The notes under the pieces were generated by a model, which had not been told where the DNA came from, did not search any database, and saw nothing but the letters and a program-made list of their open reading frames with translations. A stretch of DNA of 64,000 bases, taken from assembly GCF_002256775.1 (NCBI RefSeq), contig NZ_NCII01000013.1, positions 20,891-84,890 on the forward strand, given 5' to 3'. Positions 8,622-17,319 of this stretch are shown piece after piece. The stretch's first letter is position 1. Each line of letters begins with the position of its first letter. The position numbers were made by a program, and so were the translations under genes. The DNA comes from Novosphingobium sp. 17-62-19. Its GTDB lineage: Bacteria > Pseudomonadota > Alphaproteobacteria > Sphingomonadales > Sphingomonadaceae.

Positions 8622-10142
8622 TCAGCGCTTGCTGGCAATTTCTTCGTAGGCGCGGCGGAATTCCTTGGCGAACATTTCCATGAACGCCTCGTCCGAGCCT
8701 TGGGCCACGCCGCTGAATTCGCGTTCATAGGCCGCCCATAACGCTGCATCCTTTGCGCCGGGGAGGATGCGCGTGAGGAAGCCGCCCTGTTCAGCCCGCG
8801 CTCGGATCGAGCGCGGGCTGAACCGGTCCAGCGTGGCGCGTAGAGCGCCCTGCATCGCCTTCAATGTGGCCATCTGGTGCGCCTGAAGGTCCTTGAAAGC
8901 GTCTTCGACTGCCCGTTCGCTGTCCATGAAGCCGCGTTGGGGTGCGTTCAAAAGTTGTTCGAGGGCCTGTTCGGGCGTGCGGGCGAACTTGAGCGGGTTG
9001 TTGCCGTCGAACTCGAGGCTGGTGCCTTGCGCGCCCAACTGGCTTTTGGCCCGAGCGCGTGCCTCCAGCATGACGACCATGCCGGCCACAAGGCGCCGCA
9101 GCAGGTTGCCCGCCATGCCCAGCGTTTGCGCTTCACCAGCCAGCATCCGCTCAGGATTGACGCCTGTCGATTGGGCGAGCGTGGCAAGCCCTCCACTTTG
9201 CGCAGCGGCGACGGGGGCCGGGACGGGCGCAGGGGGTGGGGCCGCAACGGGTTGTTGAGGTGTTGGTGTGGTTGGCGCAGGCGGCGGCGTTGGTGTGAAC
9301 GCCGGCGGCGGTGGCGGCGAGGCTCCGCCAAACCCTCCCCGTGCCCAATCAACCACGTTGGATTGCGCGAACTTGCCCCAGATGTCGTCAGCGGCAGGCG
9401 GGGGCGGCGGCGTGGCCGCGCTCGACCATTCCGATGCCGGTTTGAGCAGCGCAGGTGCGGGAACGCCCCAGCCCGGTGCCGGAGCTGCATCGGCAGGGGG
9501 CGTTGGGGCGCCCCAACCTGAAGCGGGGGGAGGCGCTGCGGGGGTAGCTGCCGCGCCCCACCCTGCGGATGGCGGTTCGGCTACCGGCGGCGGAGGCGCT
9601 CCCCAGCCGCCCGACGATGCGGTCTCTGCCGCCCCGGTTGCAGCCGTGGGGGGCGCTGCCCAGCTTTGCGACATCGGACCGGTGCCGGAAATCGCAGATC
9701 CTGCGGGGCGGGCGTCCCAGCTGGATTGCTGCGCTGCCGGTGCTGAGGCATCGCTGCTGCCAGTCCACCCTTTCCAGTTGGCCGGGGCGGGATTGCTGTT
9801 GCGTTCTGCCGCTTGCGCCGCTGCCGCATCATCAAGCGCGGCAACGACTTCGAATGGGCCGATACGGAAGACATCGCCCGGAGAAATAGGATGAGGCCCC
9901 GCCAGCCGCGCCTGCTGACCATCGACGAAGGTGCCGTTGGTGCTGTGATCGATCAGTTCATAGCCATCGCCGGAGAAGCGCACTTCGCAATGGCGCGACG
10001 AGATGTGCAAAGACGGATCAGGCAGGCACCAGTCCGAGGTTGCGGCGCGACCGATCAGAGCACCGCGACGGTCAAGCACCAGCGAAAGCGGTGAACCGTT
10101 CTCAAGCCGATCGGCGTTGCGGATGGATAGAGTTAAAGGCAC
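8622..10142 (-). CDS. tagH: FHA-domain T6SS protein (TagH/Fha)
   Basis: 506-aa forkhead-associated protein that reads phospho-threonine in the T6SS switch. The N-terminal FHA domain (about 1-100) has the phosphate-binding residues in LIGRAA, SSRHCEV and HSTNGTFV. The middle (about 120-320) is low-complexity Pro/Ala/Trp-Gly with repeated GWGAPxPP-like units. The C-terminal ~190 residues match the TagH/ImpI C-terminal helical domain. It is encoded opposite to ppkA, and DUF6931-like and vgrG genes lie upstream on the same strand. The low-complexity middle resembles the tails of TssL and PpkA. Confidence 0.9.
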   Translation of the reverse strand: MPLTLSIRNADRLENGSPLSLVLDRRGALIGRAATSDWCLPDPSLHISSRHCEVRFSGDGYELIDHSTNGTFVDGQQARLAGPHPISPGDVFRIGPFEVVAALDDAAAAQAAERNSNPAPANWKGWTGSSDASAPAAQQSSWDARPAGSAISGTGPMSQSWAAPPTAATGAAETASSGGWGAPPPPVAEPPSAGWGAAATPAAPPPASGWGAPTPPADAAPAPGWGVPAPALLKPASEWSSAATPPPPPAADDIWGKFAQSNVVDWARGGFGGASPPPPPAFTPTPPPAPTTPTPQQPVAAPPPAPVPAPVAAAQSGGLATLAQSTGVNPERMLAGEAQTLGMAGNLLRRLVAGMVVMLEARARAKSQLGAQGTSLEFDGNNPLKFARTPEQALEQLLNAPQRGFMDSERAVEDAFKDLQAHQMATLKAMQGALRATLDRFSPRSIRARAEQGGFLTRILPGAKDAALWAAYEREFSGVAQGSDEAFMEMFAKEFRRAYEEIASKR

Positions 10143-10241
10143 GCGGCTGAATTAGCTTCTCGGTGTTGAAATGTCATCATGCACCGTACTGCCAAAGAAT
10201 TGGTGATGAATTGCCAAGGGCGCGGCTTTTGCCCGCCATCG

Positions 10242-10778
10242 TCACGCGCCTGCCAGCACACTTTCCCCCAAATGCAGGCTGGTGGCAATCGCATCGGAAG
10301 GCGCTTTGCTGGTAAATGCAGCGGTCAGCACCGCCGCTGCGGCCAGCTTGGCGCATACATCGGGCGGGGGCTGAATTGCCGGCAAGTCCTCTTCGGAAAT
10401 CGATCCGCCGGACAGGAAGATCGCCTTGCACAACAACGCTTGCGGGGTGTCGTCATCGAGCGTGTCGCCCAGTTCGGCGGCATCGCGGCGCAATCTGTCA
10501 GACGGATTGTCAATCCAGCGCAGAGCAGCAACTAGTGTAGGGTCGGTTCGGTCAGCGCCCAACTCGATCAGTGTCCGCGCGGCCCAGACTACGCATTCAT
10601 AGCGGGGCATGGCATGGGCCAGAAAATTCACCGCGTAGGTCGACTTGCCTGCATTGCGCAAATGGATGAACCATTCGACAGGCGCCAAGCCCCGCGCTTC
10701 ATCGGGGACTTCGCGCGGGTTCACGCTGGCAGCAAGTTGCGCTGCGTCGGTCCATGTCGATAGTTTCCAGTCGCTCAT
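10242..10778 (-). CDS. DUF6931-like T6SS-associated protein
   Basis: 178-aa soluble protein with no signal peptide and an alpha-helical look (WTDAAQLAA, YECVVWAARTL, AALRWIDNPSD segments). I place it tentatively in DUF6931, a family seen inside T6SS clusters, from the central VVWAAR-type segment. The start is the second ATG of an ATGATG pair with GAGGCGG upstream, 8 bases after the vgrG stop, so it is probably co-transcribed with vgrG. A role as VgrG-linked adaptor or accessory factor is only a guess from position. Confidence 0.7.
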   Translation of the reverse strand: MSDWKLSTWTDAAQLAASVNPREVPDEARGLAPVEWFIHLRNAGKSTYAVNFLAHAMPRYECVVWAARTLIELGADRTDPTLVAALRWIDNPSDRLRRDAAELGDTLDDDTPQALLCKAIFLSGGSISEEDLPAIQPPPDVCAKLAAAAVLTAAFTSKAPSDAIATSLHLGESVLAGA

Positions 10779-10786
10779 CATCCGCC

Positions 10787-12796
10787 TCAGTTGATCTTGA
10801 CCAGGCCGCCTTGCGCGGTCAGCACAGCGGAGGCTTCGACATTGGTCATGGCTGAGGTGAGCTTGGCGGTTGCCATGCCTTCCATTTGCAACTTGGTCGT
10901 AGAAATCTTGATGGAGGTCGGGTCGAGGGTGATCGTGCTGCCACCGCAAGACAGCGTGATCTTGCTGTTGGCGGAAATCTCGATTGAATCGCCTGCGGAA
11001 ATCTTGATCTTCTTGGTCACGTCCAGCGTATCGTTGGACTTGATCTCAACCTTGCGATCCTTGTGGACGGTAACCGTTTCGGTGCCCTTGACCTCTTCCT
11101 TGCGGTCACCCTCGATCAGGATTTCCTCGTTCTTGCCGACCCGCTCCTTGCGGTTCTTGCCGACACTGATTTCCACATCGCGGCCAACCTTGTGCGTTTC
11201 GTTGTGGCGCACACGTGAATTCATGTCGCGCTCTGCATGGAGGAAGACTTCTTCCTTCCCGGTTGCATCCTCAAACCGCAATTCGTTGGCGCCCGGCGCT
11301 CCGGTGTCCAGTCCCTCTGCTTCGGATAGCGAATCGCCGGTGGTGCGCTTGTAGGTTTTTGTGCGCCACAAGGCCTTGGTCTTGTGTTCCGGCAGCGCAT
11401 AAACGGGCATGTGGCTGGCATTGAACACGCGGCCCACCACGATCGGGCGATCGGGATTGCCGTTGATGAAATCGACCAACACTTCGTGCCCGATGCGCGG
11501 AATGATGATGTTGCCAAGGCCGCCGGTTTGCGAAACGCGGATCCAGCAGCTTGACTTGTCATCCAGCTTGCCTTCGCGGTCCCAATGGAACTGGACCTTG
11601 ATCCGGCCGAATTCGTCGACGTGGATTTCCTCACCCTTTGGCCCCGTGACCACTGCCGTTTCCGGCCCGCGTGCAGAGGGGCGCGGCGTGGTCATCGGCG
11701 CGCGGAAGTTCACATCGTGGGGTATCGTGGTGAATTCCACGAAGGTCTGACCCGAACTGCCGCCAGAACGGTATTGTTCGGTGGCCAAAGTGGTACGGCA
11801 GCGAACGATCAGGTATTTGCGGTTGAAGCGGTCAATCGTATGCCCCTTCAACTGCAGGTGATAGCCGGTCTCGATGCCGGCATACGTGCTTGTCCCTTCG
11901 TAGCGCAGGCGCTGGGCGCGGCGGCTTTCGAGCACGACGGTGCTGAGAGTTTGCCCGGCCGCCTCCTGATAATAACGGCCCGGCCAGTTGTAGACCTCGA
12001 TCTCGTCAAGCGGATGCGCACCCTTGTCGGTCGCCTCGGCCGAGCGGGGGCGCGATGGCTCCTTGAAATCGTAGTCGCGCATGGTGACGCGGGCTTCGCC
12101 ACCGGTTGATGCGCGTTCGTGCCATGTCTGGACGAAAAGGCCCGCAGAACCACCGCGACTCGTCGAATCGGCCATCGCGGCTGAATCCGACAGCGGATTG
12201 TATGTCATCGCACCTGTCGGCATGGGCACATGGCAGCCGGGCTTGTCGCAAATCACCATCGTGTGTGCCGAGGCGCTGTGCTGATAGTAGTAGTAGAGGC
12301 CCTCTTCTTCCATCAGCCGCGAGACGAAATCGAAGTCACTCTCGCCGTACTGAACGCAGTAGGCCAATTGCCGCGTCCCACTCGAAGCTTTGACCTCGAA
12401 AGCCAAGCCGCAATCGGTAAGAACCGACTTGATAATCTCGATGACCGGCTTGTTCTGAAAAATGCGGTAGTTACTACCCTGATCGTGCAACTGCGCCGCA
12501 GGCGCCAGAACAAGGCGATAAACGAACCCTGCACCGTTGATTTCTTCAACGTATTCAGCGTCCACCACGATGCCATGGAAGTGGCGAAGCAATTGTCCGT
12601 CAAGCTTGCTTTCGATCGCGGCAGGTTTGCCAAGATTGGGCAGCAGCTCGATCTCGTCCAGCGACAAGACCTCGAGCGTTATCGCAAAGTTCTGGCTCAG
12701 CGCCTCGAAAGCATCGAGTCGCACAAGCTTGAGTTGTTCGGCGCCGTTACCAAGCCGGAGGGCAAGGGCGGTCTGCCGCATCGGGCTGTCAGCCAA
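10787..12796 (-). CDS. vgrG: VgrG (TssI), T6SS spike protein
   Basis: About 669 aa. The gp27-like part (about 1-370) includes the YCVQYGESDFDFVSRLMEEEG-type segment. The gp5 OB-fold follows (VTGPKGEEIHVDEFGRIKVQFHWD-type, WIRVSQTGGLG). A C-terminal beta-helix has repeats like GTETVTVHKDRKVEIKSNDTL. There is no C-terminal effector extension; it ends soon after the beta-helix. I favour a TTG start at 12796 because AAGGGAA lies just upstream; ATG 12781 and ATG 12826 are alternatives. It is transcribed divergently from the OmpA-domain gene. No PAAR tip gene is seen beside it. Confidence 0.93.
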   Translation of the reverse strand: MADSPMRQTALALRLGNGAEQLKLVRLDAFEALSQNFAITLEVLSLDEIELLPNLGKPAAIESKLDGQLLRHFHGIVVDAEYVEEINGAGFVYRLVLAPAAQLHDQGSNYRIFQNKPVIEIIKSVLTDCGLAFEVKASSGTRQLAYCVQYGESDFDFVSRLMEEEGLYYYYQHSASAHTMVICDKPGCHVPMPTGAMTYNPLSDSAAMADSTSRGGSAGLFVQTWHERASTGGEARVTMRDYDFKEPSRPRSAEATDKGAHPLDEIEVYNWPGRYYQEAAGQTLSTVVLESRRAQRLRYEGTSTYAGIETGYHLQLKGHTIDRFNRKYLIVRCRTTLATEQYRSGGSSGQTFVEFTTIPHDVNFRAPMTTPRPSARGPETAVVTGPKGEEIHVDEFGRIKVQFHWDREGKLDDKSSCWIRVSQTGGLGNIIIPRIGHEVLVDFINGNPDRPIVVGRVFNASHMPVYALPEHKTKALWRTKTYKRTTGDSLSEAEGLDTGAPGANELRFEDATGKEEVFLHAERDMNSRVRHNETHKVGRDVEISVGKNRKERVGKNEEILIEGDRKEEVKGTETVTVHKDRKVEIKSNDTLDVTKKIKISAGDSIEISANSKITLSCGGSTITLDPTSIKISTTKLQMEGMATAKLTSAMTNVEASAVLTAQGGLVKIN

Positions 12797-13166
12797 ATCA
12801 GTTCCCCTTGCAGGAGGTCCCGGCAATCATGCCGAACCGATGCAACCCGTGTGCTTGTTGTTTGTCGTTTCGTCTGTGATTGCCGTCACCGCTACCAGAA
12901 TGGCTTCTTGTTATGAAGCTCATATTCCGCACGATGCGGTAGTAACATTGCGCTTGTGGCTGAATGCAATCTTTGACCGGCCAATTGTCCCGAAGCGGCA
13001 CTGATGGATCGGAATTGGATGACAAGCCTTGGCAGATGGCAGGAATCGTTTGCGACGCCAGTTGATGACCTGTAAGAATACTGGAAAATATTAACCACAG
13101 GCGTCGCGAAAACAATGCCCGGACAATTCCGGGGTGGGCATTTGGCTCGCAGGAAAGAGGTGCGCT
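12797..13166. other. Divergent intergenic region between vgrG and the OmpA-domain gene
   Basis: About 370 bases without a convincing gene; short ORFs here lack start signals and family resemblance. It should hold the divergent promoters for the vgrG-DUF6931-tagH unit and for the OmpA/tssA-clpV unit. An AT-rich stretch lies near 13080-13095. No strong -35/-10 pair or operator could be fixed by eye. AGGAAAGAGG at 13151-13160 is the ribosome site of the OmpA-domain gene. Confidence 0.5.
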
Positions 13167-13814
13167 ATGGTATTCAAGATGATTGCTTCGGGAATCCTTA
13201 TCACGATCCCGACTATCGCTACTGCCCAGGCAGGCCCTGTTGCGGTGAAGTCTGAACAGCAGATTGTTTGCGAATTGACCGGTGATTGCGAAGGAAACGC
13301 GCAAGAACTGGCAACGCGTGATCGTGGTCCTGATCGTGCGCTTCGCTTCGACATTCCGCAGGGCGCGAAGAAAAAGGCGGTTCCGCCGGCTCCGGGTTAT
13401 TCCGCACCGAAGGCGCGTGTTGCCGCTGTTTCAGCGCCCAAGTCGCGAATCACCACTTCGTCAGTTCAGGCGCAGCCGGGCCGATCAACGTTGTCGATCA
13501 ACTTTGCGTCGGGTTCCGCTGCGATTGCTCCAGCCAGCCGTGGACAAGCCCAGATTCTGGCGAATGCGCTGAAAGCACCTTCGGCAGCAGGCAAGCGCTT
13601 CGTTGTTGGTGGCCACACCGATTCGGTTGGCGGTCGTGAATACAACCTCGAACTGTCGAAGCGTCGTGCAGAGGCGCTGGTCCAGTTTCTGGTCGAAAGC
13701 GGCGTGGAACGCTCGCGTCTTCAGCCTGAAGGCTACGGTTTTGAAAAGCCCGTTCCAGGTCTCAGCGCCAAGGCTGCTGCAAACCGCCGAGTTGAGATCG
13801 TAAAGATCGACTGA
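13167..13814 (+). CDS. OmpA-family periplasmic protein in the T6SS cluster
   Basis: 215 aa. A signal peptide is evident (MVFKMIASGILITIPTIATAQA), then a ~90-residue variable basic linker and a C-terminal OmpA-like peptidoglycan-binding domain (INFASGSAAI, GGHTDSVGG, NRRVEIVKID). I chose ATG 13167 over the upstream in-frame start because AGGAAAGAGG lies 6 bases upstream and the signal peptide then begins properly. It lies 30 bases before tssA. It probably anchors the apparatus to the cell wall, similar to TagL-type accessory proteins. It is notable because TssL already carries an OmpA domain. Confidence 0.85.
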   Translation: MVFKMIASGILITIPTIATAQAGPVAVKSEQQIVCELTGDCEGNAQELATRDRGPDRALRFDIPQGAKKKAVPPAPGYSAPKARVAAVSAPKSRITTSSVQAQPGRSTLSINFASGSAAIAPASRGQAQILANALKAPSAAGKRFVVGGHTDSVGGREYNLELSKRRAEALVQFLVESGVERSRLQPEGYGFEKPVPGLSAKAAANRRVEIVKID

Positions 13815-13844
13815 TTCCAGCGGATTGCCGGGGGGCGAGGCCGA

Positions 13845-14927
13845 ATGACACTTGATATCGCGGCCCTGATCGCACCTCTATCGGATGAGGCGCCTTCAGG
13901 CCCGGACCTTTCGTACGACAGTCTCCGCATGGAGATAGAAGGTGCGTTCGAAAGGCCTGTTAGCGAAGATGGTGGCGAATCTGACGTCGATTGGCGTAAA
14001 GTCATTGATCAGATTATTTCGCAGGGTGCGCTAACCCGCGATATCTGGCTTCCGGTCTATCTCATGCGCGCCGCCACTTTTGCGCGCCGCTTCGATCTTC
14101 TGGTCGAAGCGGCGGAGTGGCTGGCAGCAATGCTGGAAGAGCGCTGGGTGGATTTGCATCCCCAGCTTGATGAATATGGCTTCATCGGCCGGAAAGCGCC
14201 TTGCGAGTCGCTGACACGGATCAGCGATTTTCTGGGGCCACTCGGACGAGTCCCGCTGATTGAACATGCGCGTTTCGGCCGGTTCTCGTGCGAGGACATC
14301 GAAAGATTTGCCGAGCAGGGCGCATCGGCCGAAGGCTACGGTCCTTTCCGCGCGACCATTGAGGCGACCGATCTGGATGGGATCACCGCCCTTGTCGGTC
14401 GGTTTGATGCCCTGCGCACAGCTGTTCGGCGCATCGATGGCGTTTTGACGATGAACGCCGAGGGCGACACGGCGACCAATTTTAAACCAACTTACGAAAA
14501 GCTCGATCAATATCGCAATGCCTTGTCGGCTGTTCTGCCCGGACAAGCGGAAGCAGCGGTTGAAAACGCAGGCGAAAATTCAGTGGAAGCTGGTGATCCC
14601 GGCGTGGGCACAGCGGCATTTGCATCCGTCCCTGCCGGAGCAGCCTTTTCGGGCAGCATCCGCAATCGCGATGACGTGCTGCGCGCGCTTGATGCCATTT
14701 GCGCCTACTTCAATGCGATGGAGCCGGGCAGTCCGGTACCATTGCTGTTAAAGCGGGCGCGCGAATGGACGGGCCTTGATTTCATGACAGTACTGGAGGA
14801 CCTTGCGCCTGGTGGCGTTGAAGAGGCGGCGCGGGTTTTGCAGTCGCGGCGGACGGGGACTGCCTCGGTAGAAGTGTCGGCGGCACCGGAATCGTGGGGC
14901 GAATCGCAGGCTTCTTCGGAATGGTGA
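13845..14927 (+). CDS. tssA: TssA, T6SS assembly chaperone/cap protein
   Basis: 360 aa. The ImpA N-terminal domain occupies about residues 5-130, with motifs PSGPDLSYD, DWRKV and GFIGRKAPCESLTRI. A variable middle follows, then a short C-terminal helical region (VPLLLKRAREWTGLDFMTVLEDL). TssA primes polymerisation of the sheath and tube. It is followed by tssB after 89 bases. Length and order are normal for class 1 TssA. Confidence 0.92.
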   Translation: MTLDIAALIAPLSDEAPSGPDLSYDSLRMEIEGAFERPVSEDGGESDVDWRKVIDQIISQGALTRDIWLPVYLMRAATFARRFDLLVEAAEWLAAMLEERWVDLHPQLDEYGFIGRKAPCESLTRISDFLGPLGRVPLIEHARFGRFSCEDIERFAEQGASAEGYGPFRATIEATDLDGITALVGRFDALRTAVRRIDGVLTMNAEGDTATNFKPTYEKLDQYRNALSAVLPGQAEAAVENAGENSVEAGDPGVGTAAFASVPAGAAFSGSIRNRDDVLRALDAICAYFNAMEPGSPVPLLLKRAREWTGLDFMTVLEDLAPGGVEEAARVLQSRRTGTASVEVSAAPESWGESQASSEW

Positions 14928-15016
14928 TTTGTGGCACCGACCTGATGCCGCAAGAGGGTGCAGATATACGTTAGACAACGTGCCGGGGGGCAACCGTACC
15001 GGCGATGGAGGCTTAC

Positions 15017-15529
15017 ATGGCGAAGAGTGGTCAGCGTTTTATCAAGGAAAACAGGGCGCCTCGTGTTCACATCGAATATGAGGTCGAGACTTTCGGTTCG
15101 AAGCAGAAGGTCGAACTGCCTTTCGTCATGGGCGTAATGTCAGACCTTTCGGGCAAAAGCCTGGTCGAAAAGAAGTCGCTCAATGATCGCGACTTCCTTG
15201 AGTTCGACATGGATAACTTTGACCAGCGCATGGCGGCGATTGCGCCGCGTGCTGCTTTCAATGTCGACAATACGCTCACCGGCGAAGGTAAGCTTGGCGT
15301 CGACTTGACCTTCAAGACGATGGAAGATTTCACGCCCGGTGCGGTAGCAAAAGCGGTGCCAGCGCTCGCCCAACTGCTCGAAGCGCGCGAGCAGTTGAAC
15401 GACCTGATGCTCTACATGGATGGCAAGGATGGCGCGCAGGATCTGCTCGACCAGTTGCTCAAGGATCCGACGTTGATGAAGGCGATGTCGGCTGCGGGCA
15501 AAGGTCCGGCGGACGAGAGCGAGGCCTGA
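15017..15529 (+). CDS. tssB: TssB (VipA), small contractile sheath protein
   Basis: 170 aa. It contains the family core: RVHIEYEVE, LPFVMGVMSDLSG, RDFLEFDMDNFDQRM and the LTFKTMEDFTP segment. With TssC it forms the contractile sheath. The start is ATG 15017; GGAGG at about 15008-15012 is the ribosome site, which rules out the in-frame ATG at 15005 that overlaps it. tssC follows after 83 bases. Confidence 0.95.
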   Translation: MAKSGQRFIKENRAPRVHIEYEVETFGSKQKVELPFVMGVMSDLSGKSLVEKKSLNDRDFLEFDMDNFDQRMAAIAPRAAFNVDNTLTGEGKLGVDLTFKTMEDFTPGAVAKAVPALAQLLEAREQLNDLMLYMDGKDGAQDLLDQLLKDPTLMKAMSAAGKGPADESEA

Positions 15530-15612
15530 TCGCCGGGCCGCAAGCGGCAGCGATCGGTTGATGGATTTTCCGACCACGGCAATGCCGTGGCAGGCACACA
15601 GGATGGCTTGAG

Positions 15613-17103
15613 ATGGCGACGGAACAAGTACAGGGCGGCGCAGCAGCAACGGAAACCGAGTTTGCTCCCGACGATTTTGCGGCACTGCTGCGCAAGGAAT
15701 TCAAGCCGAGCGACGATGCGCGTGCGAACCGTATCGAGCAGGCAGTTTCCACTCTGGCGCAGCAGGCGCTGGCAGATACGGCCATCATCGGCGACGATGT
15801 ATTCAGCACGATGGACGCCTTGCGCGCCGCACTTGATCGCAAGCTGACCGAACAGGTTAACCTGATCATCCATCATCCTGAATATCAGGCTCTCGAAAGC
15901 GCGTGGCGTGGCCTGAGCTATCAGGTGATGAACACATCGACCGGCAAGGATCTCAAGATCCGCGTGCTCAACGTCGGCAAGGATGAATGCCGCAAGATGT
16001 TCCGCCAGTATCGCGATGCTGCGTGGGATCAGAGCCCGCTGTTCAAGAAGGTGTACGAGGCCGAATTCGGCCAGCTGGGCGGTCAGCCCTATGGCGCCTT
16101 CGTTTGTGATTATGCGTTCGATCATTCAGGGCCTGACCTCGAAGTGATGAAGGGCCTCGCCAAGATTGGCGCAGCCGCGCACGCGCCGTTCATCGCCGGT
16201 GCTGCTCCCGGCCTCATGGGTATGCAAAGCTGGACTGAGCTGTCCAACCCGCGCGATCTTGCCAAGCAGTTTGAAGCGACCGACTACGCCGCTTGGCGCA
16301 CCTTCCGCGATAGCCCGGACAGCCGCTACCTTTGCCTTGCCATGCCCCGTTTCCTTGGACGTCCAGTCTACGGCGCCAAGTCCGATCCGGTCGAAGAGTT
16401 CGCCTTCGAGGAGGACACTGGCGGCGATCACGACAAGTATTCGTGGGTCAACGCCGCTTACGCGATGGGCACACGCATCACCGAAGCGTTCAGCACATGG
16501 GGCTGGTGCAGCCGGATTCGCGGCGTTGAAAGCGGCGGGACGATCGAAGGTCTGCCAGTGGCAACTTTCCCGACCGACGATGGCGGTGTCGACATGACCT
16601 GCCCAACTGAGATCGCCATTTCTGACCGCCGCGAGGCTGAGCTTTCCAAGGCGGGTCTGATGGCACTGGTCCATCGCAAGGGCACCGATCAGGCGACCTT
16701 CATCGGCGCGCAGACGCTCAACAACCCGGCCGTCTATGATGACCCGGCAGCGACCGCCTCGGCCAATCTTTCTGCCCGCCTTCCATACATCTTCTCCAGC
16801 TGCCGTTTTGCGCACTATCTCAAGTGCATGGTGCGTGACTGGATCGGTGGCACGCGTACTGACCGCCAGATCGAGCAGGACCTGCAGCGCTGGATTTCGA
16901 ACTACATTGATGGCCAGCCTGACAGTTCGACCGAAGAGACCAAGGCGCGTTTGCCGCTCAAGGACGCTCGCATCGAAGTCGTGCCTGACGAATCAAATCC
17001 AGGATATTACAAGGGGAAGTTCCTGTTCATTCCGCACTACCAGCTCGAAGGCATGGATGTGTCGCTGAGCATGGTGTCGAAACTTCCGAATTCGGGCGGT
17101 TAG
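15613..17103 (+). CDS. tssC: TssC (VipB), large contractile sheath protein
   Basis: 496 aa, normal length. Diagnostic motifs: NLIIHHPEYQALESAWRGL, LKIRVLNV, QSPLFKKVYEAEFGQLGG, PYGAFVCDYAF, the RPVYGAKSDPVEEFAFEE region and the C-terminal PGYYKGKFLFIPHYQLEGMD. It forms the sheath with TssB and is recycled by ClpV. No defects are visible in the frame. The 216-base gap to hcp downstream is longer than elsewhere in the operon. Confidence 0.96.
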   Translation: MATEQVQGGAAATETEFAPDDFAALLRKEFKPSDDARANRIEQAVSTLAQQALADTAIIGDDVFSTMDALRAALDRKLTEQVNLIIHHPEYQALESAWRGLSYQVMNTSTGKDLKIRVLNVGKDECRKMFRQYRDAAWDQSPLFKKVYEAEFGQLGGQPYGAFVCDYAFDHSGPDLEVMKGLAKIGAAAHAPFIAGAAPGLMGMQSWTELSNPRDLAKQFEATDYAAWRTFRDSPDSRYLCLAMPRFLGRPVYGAKSDPVEEFAFEEDTGGDHDKYSWVNAAYAMGTRITEAFSTWGWCSRIRGVESGGTIEGLPVATFPTDDGGVDMTCPTEIAISDRREAELSKAGLMALVHRKGTDQATFIGAQTLNNPAVYDDPAATASANLSARLPYIFSSCRFAHYLKCMVRDWIGGTRTDRQIEQDLQRWISNYIDGQPDSSTEETKARLPLKDARIEVVPDESNPGYYKGKFLFIPHYQLEGMDVSLSMVSKLPNSGG

Positions 17104-17207
17104 TGCATTTGATCACATGACGGACTGAGCTTCAGGTATATCTGACAAGGGGCGACAAGAAGAACAACGCCCAACCCAAGGCGGGGCACTTGCCAACTGG
17201 CCGAGAA

Positions 17208-17220
17208 TTGATCGGATCAA
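17208..17220. promoter_or_regulatory. 13-bp perfect dyad upstream of hcp
   Basis: TTGATCGGATCAA is a perfect inverted repeat (6-bp arms, 1-bp centre) in the 216-base gap between tssC and hcp, about 100 bases before the hcp start. It could be an operator for separate hcp expression. No matching copy was noticed elsewhere in the window, so the assignment is weak. Confidence 0.2.
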
Positions 17221-17319
17221 CGGTGGTTCCGCCCGGAAGTTTTTGAGTGCCAATCAGTCTTCAGGGCTGAACGTCGTTCGGGATCGCAACCAGTTGATCG
17301 AGTTTATAGGAGACGGAAC

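Noticed and set aside
13037-13053. Sigma-54-like site TGGCAGGAATCGTTTGC upstream of the OmpA-domain gene
   Set aside because: The GG and GC elements are 2 bases too far apart for a -24/-12 promoter.
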